This document shows, piece after piece, positions 17,767 to 25,959 of a stretch of 47,181 nucleotides of DNA; positions within the stretch are counted from its first letter, which is position 1; the number at the start of each line of letters is the position of its first letter. This DNA comes from Alphaproteobacteria bacterium (GTDB lineage: Bacteria > Pseudomonadota > Alphaproteobacteria > Kiloniellales > DSM-21159), in assembly GCA_030433005.1 (NCBI GenBank), contig JAUILQ010000044.1:1-47181 (forward strand), written 5' to 3'. Both the position numbers and the translations under genes were made by a program. The notes under the pieces are model-generated. The model made no database searches and was not told the origin of the DNA. It saw nothing but the letters and a program-made list of their open reading frames with translations.

Positions 17767-18571
17767 TGCCCGCCGTCTGTCCTTCCTGCTCCCTCCGGTG
17801 GCGCGCCTTGAGCCAGGAGACGAAGGGATAGAGCCCGGCGAGCAGGGCGATCAGGAAGCCGTAGGCACCCTCGCGGTAGCCCTTGCGCACGACGAAGCAC
17901 TTCCAGAAGCGCGAGGGGATGCGCCGGTAGGCCTGCCAGGCGGAGCCGATCTCCGCGCCCTCGAGCAAATCCTCGGCGCGCGCCGAGGTGTAGCGGTCGA
18001 AGCGGCCGAGCAGGTCCGAGAGGTCGCGGTCGACGTAGTGCGTCAGGCGCTCGGTGAGCGGCGGGCCGAAGCCGTCGGGCCCGGGAAAGCGCAGCTTCGG
18101 GTGGACGCGCTGGTCGCCCCAGACCTTGGCGCCCTTGCGGAACAGGATCGGCTTCCAGGAGACGCCGAAGGAGGCGCCCCAGCCGTAGCGCACCAGCCGG
18201 CGGCCGATATAGTTGTCGATCGGCACGCGGTAGACGGCGTGGGCGTCTTCCGCGACGCGCTCGCGGATCTCGCGGGCCAGGGCCGGCGTCACCCGCTCGT
18301 CGGCGTCGACCTCCAGGATCCAGCGGCCGCGGCAGGCGGCGATGCCGTCGTTGCGGCGCGGGCCCTCGAGCGGCCAGGCGCCCGTCAGCAGCCGCTCGGT
18401 GAAGCGCCGCGCGACCGCTTCGGAGCCGTCGCTGCAGCGGTCGAGCACGACGACGATCTCGTCGCAGAAGGCCAGGCTGTCCAGGCAGTCGGCGAGCTGG
18501 TCGGCCTCGTCGTCGACCACGACGAGGGCCGAGAGCGCGACCGGCGCGGGGGTGGCGGCGGGGCTTGGCAT
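17759..18571 (-). CDS. Glycosyltransferase family 2, WaaE-like
   Basis: The 270-aa GT-A enzyme has the nucleotide-sugar strand SALVVVDDEADQLADCLDSL, the segment CDEIVVVLDRCSDGS, and a metal-binding DxD as EVDADERV. The gene looks like the beta-1,4-glucosyltransferase group that builds LPS inner core. A hydrophobic stretch near the C-terminus (GFLIALLAGLYPFVSWL) may dock it to the inner membrane. Its stop codon overlaps the start of the GT4 gene. Function in LPS core assembly is inferred from family resemblance. Confidence 0.85.
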   Translation of the reverse strand: MPSPAATPAPVALSALVVVDDEADQLADCLDSLAFCDEIVVVLDRCSDGSEAVARRFTERLLTGAWPLEGPRRNDGIAACRGRWILEVDADERVTPALAREIRERVAEDAHAVYRVPIDNYIGRRLVRYGWGASFGVSWKPILFRKGAKVWGDQRVHPKLRFPGPDGFGPPLTERLTHYVDRDLSDLLGRFDRYTSARAEDLLEGAEIGSAWQAYRRIPSRFWKCFVVRKGYREGAYGFLIALLAGLYPFVSWLKARHRREQEGQTAGNG

Positions 18572-18593
18572 CGGCGCTGAGCTATAGCAGGTG

Positions 18594-18615
18594 GCCGGGC
18601 CGGGGCAAGCCCGGC
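18594..18615 (-). terminator. Weak hairpin after the histidine kinase gene
   Basis: GCCGGGC and GCCCGGC form a 7-bp stem with an 8-nt loop, about 9 nt beyond the kinase stop codon on the reverse strand. No T-run follows. It may slow or end the petP-petR-kinase transcript ahead of the GT2 gene. Confidence 0.3.
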
Positions 18616-18623
18616 GACCCGGG

Positions 18624-20078
18624 CTACTGGGGCAGCCAGATGCGCGCGCGCAGGCCGCCGCCCGGCGCCTGGTCGAGCGTCAGGTCGCCGCCGTGGCTGC
18701 GCACCACGTCGCGCGCGATGGTCAGGCCGAGGCCGGTGCCGCCGGTTTCCGGATTGCGCGAGCGCTCGAGTCGGAAGAACGGCTTGAAGACCTGCTCGCG
18801 CTGCTCGGCCGGGATGCCGGGGCCGTCGTCGTCGACCAGGATCTCGATGCCCTCGCGCCGCCGTCCGGCGGTCAGCGTGACCTCGCCGCCGTAGCGCTGG
18901 GCGTTGTTCACCAGGTTGGCCAGGCAGCGGCGCATGGCCTCGCGGCGCAGCACGGCGGGCAGCCGCTCCTCGACGTGCAGGTCGATGCGGCCGCCCTCGC
19001 GGCGCGCCTGCTCGGCGACCTGGCGCAGCAGGTCGCCGAGGTCGAGCGGGCGCGTCTGCTCGGTGCCTTCGCCGCGCGCGAAGGCGAGGTAGCCCTCGAT
19101 CATCCGCTCCATCTGGCCGACGTCGTGCTTCAGCGCGTCGACCTCGTCGCCCTCGCCGAGCAGGGCCAGCTCCAGCTTCATGCGGGTCAGCGGCGTGCGC
19201 AGATCGTGGCTGACGCCGGCCAGCATGGTCGTGCGCTGCTCGATCTGCCGGCGGATGCGCTCGCGCATGCGCAGGAAGGCGATCGAGGCCTGGCGCACCT
19301 CGGTCGCACCCTCCGGCTTGAAGTCGCTGACCTCGACGCCCTTGCCGAACAGCTCGGCGACCTGGGCGAGGCGCCGGATCGGCTTGACCTGGTTGCGCAT
19401 GAACAGCAGCGCCACGACGAACAGCACGATCGAGGTGCCGACCATCCACATGATGAAGATGTAGGAGGTTTCGCTGAACAGCCGCTCGCGGGCGACCAGC
19501 ACGTAGAGCACGTTGTTGCCCAGGTCGACCTCGATCCAGACGTCGCGCGGCAGGCTGTGGGTGTCGATGACGAAGGCGCGGTCGAGGCGCTCGTCGAGCG
19601 CGTCGGTCAGCTTCTCATCGAGGATGGTTGAGAACCACTGCGCGCCGGGCTGGCTCAGCGTATCGGTATCGAGCAGGCGCACGCGCAGCCAGAAGCGGCG
19701 CCAGGCGAACTCGTAGACCTCCTCGAGCTGCTGCTCGTCCTCGGCCTCGCGGACCATCTCGACGACCACGGCGACGTCGCCCGCGAGGTACTGCGAGAGG
19801 CGCCGCGTGATCTGGTCGTAGTGGCGGTCGTAGAAGATCCAGCTGGACACGACCTGCAGCAGCACCAGCGGCAGCAGCACGATCAGCAGCGAGCGGCCGA
19901 GCAGGCTGCGCGGCAGCAGGCGCCGCGGCCAGGGCCGCGGCGGGCGCAGCGTCAGCAGGTCGGCGGCCAGGCCGGTCGCCTCGCCGAGGCGGTCGCCGTC
20001 GCGCTCGGAGCCTGCGTCGGGCTCGCGCCCCGCCTCGGCCTCGGGCCTGCCGGACAGGCTTTCCTGGCTGCTCGCCAT
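18624..20078 (-). CDS. EnvZ-like membrane sensor histidine kinase
   Basis: The 484-aa kinase has a cytosolic lead of about 60 residues. Membrane helix 1 is at about 62-83 (SLLIVLLPLVLLQVVSSW) and a periplasmic sensor lies at about 84-205. Helix 2 is at about 206-228, followed by a HAMP region. The phospho-acceptor is H291 in GVSHDLRTPLTR, with an ATPase domain carrying NLVNNAQRYG, DDGPGIP and GGTGLGL. It should phosphorylate the OmpR-type regulator encoded 50 nt upstream. The signal is unknown. This kinase type follows petR in many alphaproteobacteria. Confidence 0.92.
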   Translation of the reverse strand: MASSQESLSGRPEAEAGREPDAGSERDGDRLGEATGLAADLLTLRPPRPWPRRLLPRSLLGRSLLIVLLPLVLLQVVSSWIFYDRHYDQITRRLSQYLAGDVAVVVEMVREAEDEQQLEEVYEFAWRRFWLRVRLLDTDTLSQPGAQWFSTILDEKLTDALDERLDRAFVIDTHSLPRDVWIEVDLGNNVLYVLVARERLFSETSYIFIMWMVGTSIVLFVVALLFMRNQVKPIRRLAQVAELFGKGVEVSDFKPEGATEVRQASIAFLRMRERIRRQIEQRTTMLAGVSHDLRTPLTRMKLELALLGEGDEVDALKHDVGQMERMIEGYLAFARGEGTEQTRPLDLGDLLRQVAEQARREGGRIDLHVEERLPAVLRREAMRRCLANLVNNAQRYGGEVTLTAGRRREGIEILVDDDGPGIPAEQREQVFKPFFRLERSRNPETGGTGLGLTIARDVVRSHGGDLTLDQAPGGGLRARIWLPQ

Positions 20079-20128
20079 CGCTGGCTTCCTTCCTCGGCCC
20101 CTCGGCCCGCGATCCTACCCTACAGGAT

Positions 20129-20866
20129 CTAGTCGGGGATCAGCGCGTAGCCGACGCCGCGCACGGTCTGCAGGTAGCGCGGGTACTTGGGGTCGTCCTC
20201 GATCTTGCGGCGCAGCCGGGTCATCTGCACGTCGATCGTGCGCTGGTTGCCGATGTCCGGGTTCTCCGCCGACAGGGTCTCGCGGCTGATCGCCACGCGC
20301 GGGCGCCGCGCCAGGGCCGCCAGCAGCTGCGATTCGGCGGCGGTCAGGTGCACGTACCGGGCGCCGTCGACGCGCTCCTCGCGCAGCTCGCCGCGGTCCA
20401 GGTCGAAGGCGAAGCGGCCGAAGCGCAGGGTCCGGGGGCGCGACGGCTCGACCGGCGAGGCCGCCGAGGCGCGGCGCAGGATCGCCTGGATGCGCAGCAG
20501 CAGCTCGCGCGGCTCGAAGGGCTTCGAGAGATAGTCGTCGGCGCCGCTCTCGAAGCCGGCGATGCGGCTTTCCAGCTCGTCCATCGCGGTCAGCAGCAGG
20601 ATCGGCACCTGGCGCTCGCGGCGCAGCGACTGGGTCAGCTCCAGGCCGCTTTCGCCCGGCATCATGATGTCGAGCACGATCAGGTCGACGTCGAAGCTCG
20701 ACAGGCGGGCGCGCGCCTCCGCGGCGTCGGCGGCCTCCAGCACCAGGTAGCCGCGGTCGCTGAGGAAGCGGCGCAGCAGCTCGCGCAGGCGGGTGTCGTC
20801 GTCGACCACCAGAATGTGGACCGCGCTCTCGTCGTGGGCCCGCGGCTGGGCTTGGGTCTCGGCCAT
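20129..20866 (-). CDS. petR: OmpR-family response regulator (PetR-like)
   Basis: The 245-aa protein has a receiver domain with phospho-acceptor D66 (LIVLDIMMPG), acidic pocket VDDD at 21-24 and KPFEP lysine near 117. It is followed by an OmpR/PhoB winged-helix DNA-binding domain (TLRFGRFAFDLDRGEL to VRGVGYALIPD). It lies between a MarR-type gene and an EnvZ-like kinase gene, the arrangement of the Rhodobacter petP-petR locus. The symbol is given by that context; the cytochrome bc1 link known there is not shown here. Confidence 0.88.
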   Translation of the reverse strand: MAETQAQPRAHDESAVHILVVDDDTRLRELLRRFLSDRGYLVLEAADAAEARARLSSFDVDLIVLDIMMPGESGLELTQSLRRERQVPILLLTAMDELESRIAGFESGADDYLSKPFEPRELLLRIQAILRRASAASPVEPSRPRTLRFGRFAFDLDRGELREERVDGARYVHLTAAESQLLAALARRPRVAISRETLSAENPDIGNQRTIDVQMTRLRRKIEDDPKYPRYLQTVRGVGYALIPD

Positions 20867-20886
20867 CGCGCCAGCTCCCGCGCGGC

Positions 20887-21432
20887 TCAGTCGCGTCGGC
20901 CGCGGGCCGCGGGCTTGCCGGTCGCGGCCTTGACCGCCGCGCGCTCGCCGGCGCGCTTGTCGAAGCGGCCGCGGTCGCGCTCGTTGATCAGGCCCTGCAT
21001 GACCGTGCGGAAGCCCTCGACCGCCTCGGCGCCGGCCGCCCGGTAGGCGCGGGCGAAGCGCGCCGCCTGCGATTCCGTGAGCCGGCGCTCGAGCTCGTAG
21101 CCGCGTGTCGTCAGGTGCAGGTGGCGCCGCCGCCGGTCCTCGGTGCCGGGCTTCTGCTCGACGATGCCCTCGCGCACCAGCTGGCCGAGCACCCGGCTCA
21201 GGCTCTGCTTGGTGATCTGCAGCACGTCGAGCAGCTCGCTGACCGCCAGGCCCGGGTTGCGGCCGACGAAGTAGATGACCCGGTGGTGGGCCCGGCCGAA
21301 GTCGTATTCGGCGAGGATGCGGTCCGGCTCCGAGGTGAAGTCGCGGTAGGCGAAGAACAGCATCTCGATGCCCTGCCGCAGCTCCTCCTCGCGCAGGAAG
21401 AGCGGGTTGGCCGCGGTTTTTATGTCAGTCAT
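20887..21432 (-). CDS. petP: MarR-family regulator (PetP-like)
   Basis: The 181-aa winged-helix protein opens FLREEELRQGIEMLFFAYRDF. The recognition region is VSELLDVLQITKQSLSRVLGQLVREGIV, of which ITKQSLSRVLGQL is the DNA-reading helix. The wing is DRRRRHLHLTTRGYEL, and the tail is basic and Ala/Lys-rich. It heads the petP-petR-kinase operon, 20 nt before petR. Its start codon lies inside a 13-bp palindrome, suggesting autorepression. No strong ribosome site precedes the ATG. Confidence 0.87.
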   Translation of the reverse strand: MTDIKTAANPLFLREEELRQGIEMLFFAYRDFTSEPDRILAEYDFGRAHHRVIYFVGRNPGLAVSELLDVLQITKQSLSRVLGQLVREGIVEQKPGTEDRRRRHLHLTTRGYELERRLTESQAARFARAYRAAGAEAVEGFRTVMQGLINERDRGRFDKRAGERAAVKAATGKPAARGRRD

Positions 21433-21439
21433 GTTGACT
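21427..21439. promoter_or_regulatory. Palindrome overlapping the petP start codon (candidate MarR operator)
   Basis: AGTCA-TGT-TGACT is a perfect inverted repeat with 5-bp arms. It contains the petP initiator codon (21430-21432). On the forward strand its right arm is part of TTGACT, which with TACGTT 17 nt on (21457-21462) could be a weak promoter toward ilvE. Both positions would suit repression by the MarR-type protein encoded here. Confidence 0.4.
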
Positions 21440-21631
21440 TAATTCGCTCAGGTCGTTACGTTCCTCGGGCTGGATCGGACAGAAAGTTACAAACCAGGGC
21501 CGTTCCCCGCAACGAAGCGCGAATCGACCCTGGTCCCGCCCGCTCCGAGCGCGTAGCTTGACCAACCGCGTCGCTGGTCGCGACAGCCAGCCGATGCAAG
21601 GACTTATAGGGCCGGAGGACCCGCCATTTCC

Positions 21632-22537
21632 ATGCTTCCTTTCGACGACAGAGACGGCCTCATCTGGCTGGACGGCGAGTTCGTGCCGTGGCGCGAGGCC
21701 AAGCTGCACGTGCTCAGCCACGGGCTGCACTACGCCAGCGCGGTGTTCGAGGGCGAGCGCGCCTACAACGGCGCCGTCTTCAAGATGACCGAGCACCACC
21801 GGCGCCTGCACGAGTCGGCGCGCATCCTGGGCTTCGAGATCCCCTGGACGGTCGAACAGATCGACGAGGCGACGGTCGCGCTGCTCAAGGAGAACAACAT
21901 CGTCGACGGCTACGTCCGGCCGATCGCCTGGCGCGGCAGCGAGATGATGGGCGTCTCGGCCCAGAAGACGGCGATCCGCCTGGCGATCGCGACCTGGGAG
22001 TGGCCGGCCTACTACTCGCCGGAGGCGCGCATGCAGGGCATCCGCATGATGTTCGCGCCCTACCGCCGGCCCGACCCGCGGACCGCGCCGGTGCATTCGA
22101 AGGCCGCCGGCCTCTACATGATCTGCACGCTGTCCAAGCACGCCGCCGAGGCCCAGGGCTACAACGACGCCCTGATGCTCGACTGGCGCGGCCAGATCGC
22201 CGAGGCGACCGGCGCCAACGTCTTCCTGGTCCAGGAGGGCGCGATCCACACGCCGAAGCCGGACTGCTTCCTCGACGGCATCACGCGGCGCACGGTCATC
22301 GAGCTGGCGAAGGAACACGGCTACGAGGTCGTCGAGCGCGCGATCCTGCCGGAGGAGCTGGGCCAGACCAGCGAGGTCTTCATCACCGGCACCGCCGCCG
22401 AGGTGACGCCGGTGCGCGAGATCGGCGAGTACCGCTTCACGCCCGGCGAAATCACGCTGAACCTGGTCGAGGCCTACGACGCCACGGTCAAGCGCGCCCA
22501 CAAGAAGGCCGCCGCGGCGGCGGTCAGCGCGGCCTGA
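21632..22537 (+). CDS. ilvE: Branched-chain amino acid aminotransferase
   Basis: IlvE (EC 2.6.1.42) transaminates the keto acids of Ile, Leu and Val with glutamate. The 301-aa fold-type IV PLP enzyme has HGLHYASAVFEGERAY, the PLP lysine K157 in HSKAAGLY, the phosphate-contact segment EATGANVFLV, and FITGTAAEVTPVREI. It begins 199 nt from the divergent petP gene. GGAGGA lies 13 nt before the ATG, slightly far. A strong bidirectional hairpin follows the stop. Confidence 0.94.
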   Translation: MLPFDDRDGLIWLDGEFVPWREAKLHVLSHGLHYASAVFEGERAYNGAVFKMTEHHRRLHESARILGFEIPWTVEQIDEATVALLKENNIVDGYVRPIAWRGSEMMGVSAQKTAIRLAIATWEWPAYYSPEARMQGIRMMFAPYRRPDPRTAPVHSKAAGLYMICTLSKHAAEAQGYNDALMLDWRGQIAEATGANVFLVQEGAIHTPKPDCFLDGITRRTVIELAKEHGYEVVERAILPEELGQTSEVFITGTAAEVTPVREIGEYRFTPGEITLNLVEAYDATVKRAHKKAAAAAVSAA

Positions 22538-22541
22538 TCCA

Positions 22542-22566
22542 ACCTCTCCCGCAGCGCGGGAGAGGT
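22542..22566. terminator. Bidirectional hairpin between convergent ilvE and moaE
   Basis: ACCTCTCCCGC, loop AGC, and the exact complement GCGGGAGAGGT form an 11-bp perfect stem starting 4 nt after the ilvE stop and ending 12 nt before the moaE stop. Similar CTCTCCC palindromes are dispersed between genes in many proteobacterial genomes, so it may also be a repeated element. Confidence 0.65.
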
Positions 22567-22578
22567 GTCGGGGGCAAG

Positions 22579-23055
22579 CTACTCCGCGGCGTCCGGGTCG
22601 GCGCGGCCCCAGCGGGCGGCGGCGGCGTCGTCGCTCTCGCGCGCGTCGACCCAGCGGCCGGCGCCGGCGTCGTCCTCCTCGACCTTCCAGAAGGGCGCCT
22701 TGGTCTTCAGCCAGTCGATCAGGAACTGGCAGGCCTCCAGCGCGGCCTGGCGGTGGGCGCTGGCGCAGGCGACCAGCACGATGCCCTCGCCGGGCTCCAT
22801 GCGCCCGTAGCGGTGGACGATCAGGCTGGCGTCGAGCTGCCAGCGCTGGTTTGCCTCGGCCTCGATGCGCTCGAGCATCTTCTCGGTCATGCCCGGGTAG
22901 TGCTCCAGGGTCATCGCCGAGAGCTGCGTGTCCTCGCTGAAGTCGCGGACCAGGCCGACGAAGGAGGCGAGGCCGCCGATCGCGTGGTTGCCCTCGGTCA
23001 GGGCCGCCAGCTCGGCGCCGAGGTCGAAGGGCTCGCGCTGGACGCGGACGCTCAT
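22579..23055 (-). CDS. moaE: Molybdopterin synthase catalytic subunit
   Basis: MoaE is the large subunit of molybdopterin synthase, which moves sulfur from the MoaD thiocarboxylate to precursor Z (cPMP). The 158-aa protein contains GGLASFVGLVRDFS, LEHYPGMTEKML, IVHRYGRMEPGE and the active-site lysine stretch LKTKAPFWK. The acidic C-terminal tail is a little longer than usual. It begins 16 nt after moaD, its obligate partner, and closes the Mo-cofactor run. Confidence 0.95.
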   Translation of the reverse strand: MSVRVQREPFDLGAELAALTEGNHAIGGLASFVGLVRDFSEDTQLSAMTLEHYPGMTEKMLERIEAEANQRWQLDASLIVHRYGRMEPGEGIVLVACASAHRQAALEACQFLIDWLKTKAPFWKVEEDDAGAGRWVDARESDDAAAARWGRADPDAAE

Positions 23056-23071
23056 CGCGGCGGGCTCCCGC

Positions 23072-23326
23072 TCAGCCGCCGGTGACCGGCGGGAACAGGG
23101 CGATCTCGTCGCCCGGGCCCACGGGATCGCCGGGCCGGGCGTACTCCTGGTTGACCGCGACGCGGATCAGCTTGGGGTCCTCCAGGGCGCGCGCGTAGCC
23201 GGGCCCGCGGCTCGGCAGCCAGGCCAGCAGCTCGCCGACCGTGGTGACCTCGCCGGGCAGCGTCACCTCCTCCTCGGCGGTGCCGGTGTGGGTCTTCAGC
23301 CAGGCGAAATAGAGCAGTCGTGCCAT
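23072..23326 (-). CDS. moaD: Molybdopterin synthase sulfur carrier subunit
   Basis: The 84-aa ubiquitin-like protein ends in the required C-terminal Gly-Gly (FPPVTGG), which is adenylated and converted to a thiocarboxylate. The N-terminus MARLLYFAWLKTHTG and the segment VAVNQEYARPGDPVGPGDEIALFPP match the family. GAGGAAGATC precedes the ATG. It lies between moeA and moaE on the same strand. Confidence 0.94.
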   Translation of the reverse strand: MARLLYFAWLKTHTGTAEEEVTLPGEVTTVGELLAWLPSRGPGYARALEDPKLIRVAVNQEYARPGDPVGPGDEIALFPPVTGG

Positions 23327-23365
23327 GATCTTCCTCGTCTGCCGCGGGTCAGCCCATCGCCGGGA

Positions 23366-24643
23366 TCAGCCCATCAGGGCGCTGAACGGCAGGAACGTCA
23401 CGGTGCTGCCGGCCTCCAGCCGGGTCAAGTCCTCGGGCAGCTCGACCAGGCCGTCGCTCTCGACGATCGAGGAGAGGATGCCGGCGCCGTCGCGCGGGAA
23501 CTTGCGGGCGACCAGCCGGCCGTCCTCGCGGTCCAGCGAGGCGCGCACCCACTCGCGCCGGTCCTTCTTCTTGCGGTGGTCGAAGGCGGCGGTGACCGCG
23601 AAGCCGGGCACCGGCTCGGGCGCCGCGCCGGCGAGCCGCAGGATCAGCGGCCGCACGAAGTGCAGGAAGGTGACGACCACGGCGACGGGGTTGCCGGGCA
23701 GGCCGACGAAGGGCACGCGGCCGACCTGGCCGAGCGCGATCGGCCGGCCCGGCTTGATCGCCAGGCGCCAGGCGTGCAGCCGGCCGAGCGCCTCGACCGC
23801 GGTCTTGACGTGGTCCTCCTCGCCGACCGAGACGCCGCCGGAGGTGATCAGCAGGTCGTGGTCGGCGGCGGCAGCCTTCAGCGCCGCGCGCACCGCCGGC
23901 TCGCGGTCCTCCAGGATGCCGAGGTCGGTGACCGCGCAGCCGAGGCCGCGCAGCAGGCCGCCGAGCGTGTGGCGGTTGGAATCGTAGAGGCAGCCGGCCG
24001 GAGGGGCCTCCCCCGGCGCGCCGGGCTCGCGCAGCTCGTCGCCGGTCGAGAAGAGCGCGACGCGCAGGCGGCTCGCGACCCTGAGCTCGCGCCGGCCGAG
24101 TGCCGCGGCCTGGCCGAGATCCTGGGGCCTGAGGCGCCGCCCGGCGGCGAGCACGCGGGCGCCCTCGGCGATGTCCTCGCCGGCGAGGCGGCGGTTGCTG
24201 CCGCGCTTGATGCCCGGCGCGATGACCACCGTGTCGCCCTCGCGCCGGCAGTCCTCCTGCATCATCACGGTGTCGGGCGCCGTGCCGTCGGGGCCCTGCG
24301 GCATCGCCGCGCCGGTGAAGATGCGCACGGCCGTGCCGCGCGCCTGCGGCGTCGCCAAGGGATGGCCGGCGGTCGCCCTGCCGGCGATCGGCAGGCGGGT
24401 CTCGGCTTCGGGCTCGAGGTCGTCGAAGAAGACGGCATAGCCGTCGACCGCCGAATTGTCGTGGGCCGGCACGGCGAAGCCGGCGGCTAGGTCCTCGGCG
24501 AGCACGCGGCCGAGCGCCTGGTCGAGCGGGACGGTCTCCTCGCCGGTGACCCGCTCGGCGCGCTCGCCGATCAGCGCCAGCGCCTCCTCGACGGTCATCA
24601 GCTTGCCGCCGTGGGCGAAGCAGTCGTCGCTGAGCTGGGCCAT
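23366..24643 (-). CDS. moeA: Molybdopterin molybdenumtransferase
   Basis: MoeA inserts molybdate into adenylated molybdopterin. The 425-aa protein has the N-terminal MTVEEALALI, the PAHDNSAVDGYA segment (active-site Asp), a central beta domain with RIFTGAAMPQG, and the MPT-binding domain with STGDEL, DSNRHTL, ITSGGVSVGEEDHVK and FVGLPGNPVAVVV. ATG 24643 shares one base with the mobB stop (TGATG), so translation is coupled. The frame stays open far upstream, but that stretch is the shadow of mobB. Confidence 0.95.
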   Translation of the reverse strand: MAQLSDDCFAHGGKLMTVEEALALIGERAERVTGEETVPLDQALGRVLAEDLAAGFAVPAHDNSAVDGYAVFFDDLEPEAETRLPIAGRATAGHPLATPQARGTAVRIFTGAAMPQGPDGTAPDTVMMQEDCRREGDTVVIAPGIKRGSNRRLAGEDIAEGARVLAAGRRLRPQDLGQAAALGRRELRVASRLRVALFSTGDELREPGAPGEAPPAGCLYDSNRHTLGGLLRGLGCAVTDLGILEDREPAVRAALKAAAADHDLLITSGGVSVGEEDHVKTAVEALGRLHAWRLAIKPGRPIALGQVGRVPFVGLPGNPVAVVVTFLHFVRPLILRLAGAAPEPVPGFAVTAAFDHRKKKDRREWVRASLDREDGRLVARKFPRDGAGILSSIVESDGLVELPEDLTRLEAGSTVTFLPFSALMG

Positions 24644-25179
24644 CAGGCGGCTCCCTGGGCGCTGCCGGCGGACTCCGTCTTCGTCTGGAGCCCGCAGGCG
24701 GCGACGATGAAATCGGCGATCGCCTCGACGTCGTCGAGCGGCAGCACCGGGCGGTCGGTCTCCGGCACCGGGCCGTCGGAGGCGACCGCCAGGACCCGCG
24801 GGTCGTCGGGCGCGCGCAGCGGCTTGCCGACCGAGCGGCGCCAGATCTCCAGCTTGTCGTGGTCCTCCTGCTTGAAGCCCTCGACCAGCACCAGGTCGAC
24901 GGGCGCCAGCTTGGGCAGCAGCTCGGCGAGGCTCGGCTCGGGGGCGCCGCGGTGCTCGTGCATCAGCGCCCAGCGCGTCGCCGAGCTGACCAGCACCTCG
25001 CTGGCCCCGGCGTGACGGTGCTCGTAGGAGTCCTTGCCGGGCTGGTCGACGTCGAAGGCGTGGTGGGCGTGCTTGATCGTCGAGACGCTGAGCCCGCGGC
25101 GCGTCAGCGCCGGAATCAGCTTGACCGTCAGCGTCGTCTTGCCGCTGCCGCTCCACCCCGCCAATCCGAAGACCTTCAT
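24643..25179 (-). CDS. mobB: Molybdopterin-guanine dinucleotide biosynthesis protein B
   Basis: The 178-aa P-loop GTP-binding protein has Walker A GWSGSGKTTL near the N-terminus (MKVFGLAGWSGSGKT), then STIKHAHHAFDVDQPGKDS, RHAGASEVLV and the Walker B-like VDLVLVEGFK. It assists MobA in attaching GMP to Mo-cofactor, giving the bis-MGD form used by formate dehydrogenase. Start 25179 is taken because MKVFGLAG is the family start. A codon 48 nt upstream is possible. It overlaps moeA by one base. No mobA is in the window. Confidence 0.93.
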   Translation of the reverse strand: MKVFGLAGWSGSGKTTLTVKLIPALTRRGLSVSTIKHAHHAFDVDQPGKDSYEHRHAGASEVLVSSATRWALMHEHRGAPEPSLAELLPKLAPVDLVLVEGFKQEDHDKLEIWRRSVGKPLRAPDDPRVLAVASDGPVPETDRPVLPLDDVEAIADFIVAACGLQTKTESAGSAQGAA

Positions 25180-25298
25180 GCCTGCCTGGTCCGCCTGCCG
25201 CGCCGGGCCCGGCCGCTCGCCGAGCACCTCCTCGCCCCGCTAAGGAAGGCGGCGGGAGGGCGCGCGTCAAGCCCCGCCGGCGGGCGCGGGCCCAGCTT

Positions 25299-25325
25299 GA
25301 GGGAGGCGGGCTCGAGGGAGGCGGG
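25299..25325. repeat. Short tandem repeat between mobB and pgsA
   Basis: GAGGGAGGCGGG occurs twice with a 15-nt period (25299 and 25314). It lies in the 148-nt gap between pgsA and mobB. It looks like simple replication slippage. Confidence 0.4.
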
Positions 25326-25327
25326 GC

Positions 25328-25885
25328 TCAGCCGGCGGTCATGTGCTTGAGGCCGCGGGTCAGATAGTCCCAGCCGGTGATCACGGTCAGCACCGCCGCC
25401 AGCCACAGCAGCGCCTGGCCGAGCCACAGCACGCCCGGCACGCCGGGCAGGGCGGGGGCCACCAGCAGCACCGCGAGCGCGGCCATCTGAACCGTGGTCT
25501 TCCACTTGGCGAGCTTGCTGACCGGCATGCCGACCTGCAGCTCGGCAAGGTACTCGCGCAGGCCGGAGACCAGGATCTCGCGGGCCAGTATGGCGATCGC
25601 GGCGATCACCGACGCCCCGGCGATCTCGCCGCTGGCGACCAGCATGACCAGGATCGCCACGACCAGCAGCTTGTCGGCGATCGGGTCGAGGAAGCGGCCG
25701 AGCGGCGAGACCTCGTTGCGCCGGCGCGCCAGCAGGCCGTCGTAGTAGTCGGTGATGCAGGCCGCCGCGAACAGCGCCAGGGCCAGCCAGCGCGGGGCGG
25801 CCCCGTCCAGGTAGAGCAGGACGACGATGACCGGGATCGCGACGATGCGCGCCAGGGTCAGCAGGTTCGGCAGGCTGGTCAGCAT
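25328..25885 (-). CDS. pgsA: CDP-diacylglycerol--glycerol-3-phosphate 3-phosphatidyltransferase
   Basis: PgsA (EC 2.7.8.5) makes phosphatidylglycerophosphate, the first committed step to phosphatidylglycerol and cardiolipin, in the inner membrane. The 185-aa protein begins NLLTLARIVAIP and has the CDP-alcohol phosphotransferase motif D-x2-D-G-x2-A-R-x8-G-x3-D-x3-D in DYYDGLLARRRN...GRFLDPIADK. Several membrane helices follow. It lies 74 nt downstream of uvrC, a neighbour pairing found in many proteobacteria. Confidence 0.95.
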   Translation of the reverse strand: MLTSLPNLLTLARIVAIPVIVVLLYLDGAAPRWLALALFAAACITDYYDGLLARRRNEVSPLGRFLDPIADKLLVVAILVMLVASGEIAGASVIAAIAILAREILVSGLREYLAELQVGMPVSKLAKWKTTVQMAALAVLLVAPALPGVPGVLWLGQALLWLAAVLTVITGWDYLTRGLKHMTAG

Positions 25886-25959
25886 GGGCTCCAGGCCTCG
25901 CTTGCGGCGGGGGAAGGGCGGAGGGACTGCCGGGGCAACGCCGCGAGCCTACCCGGGGT

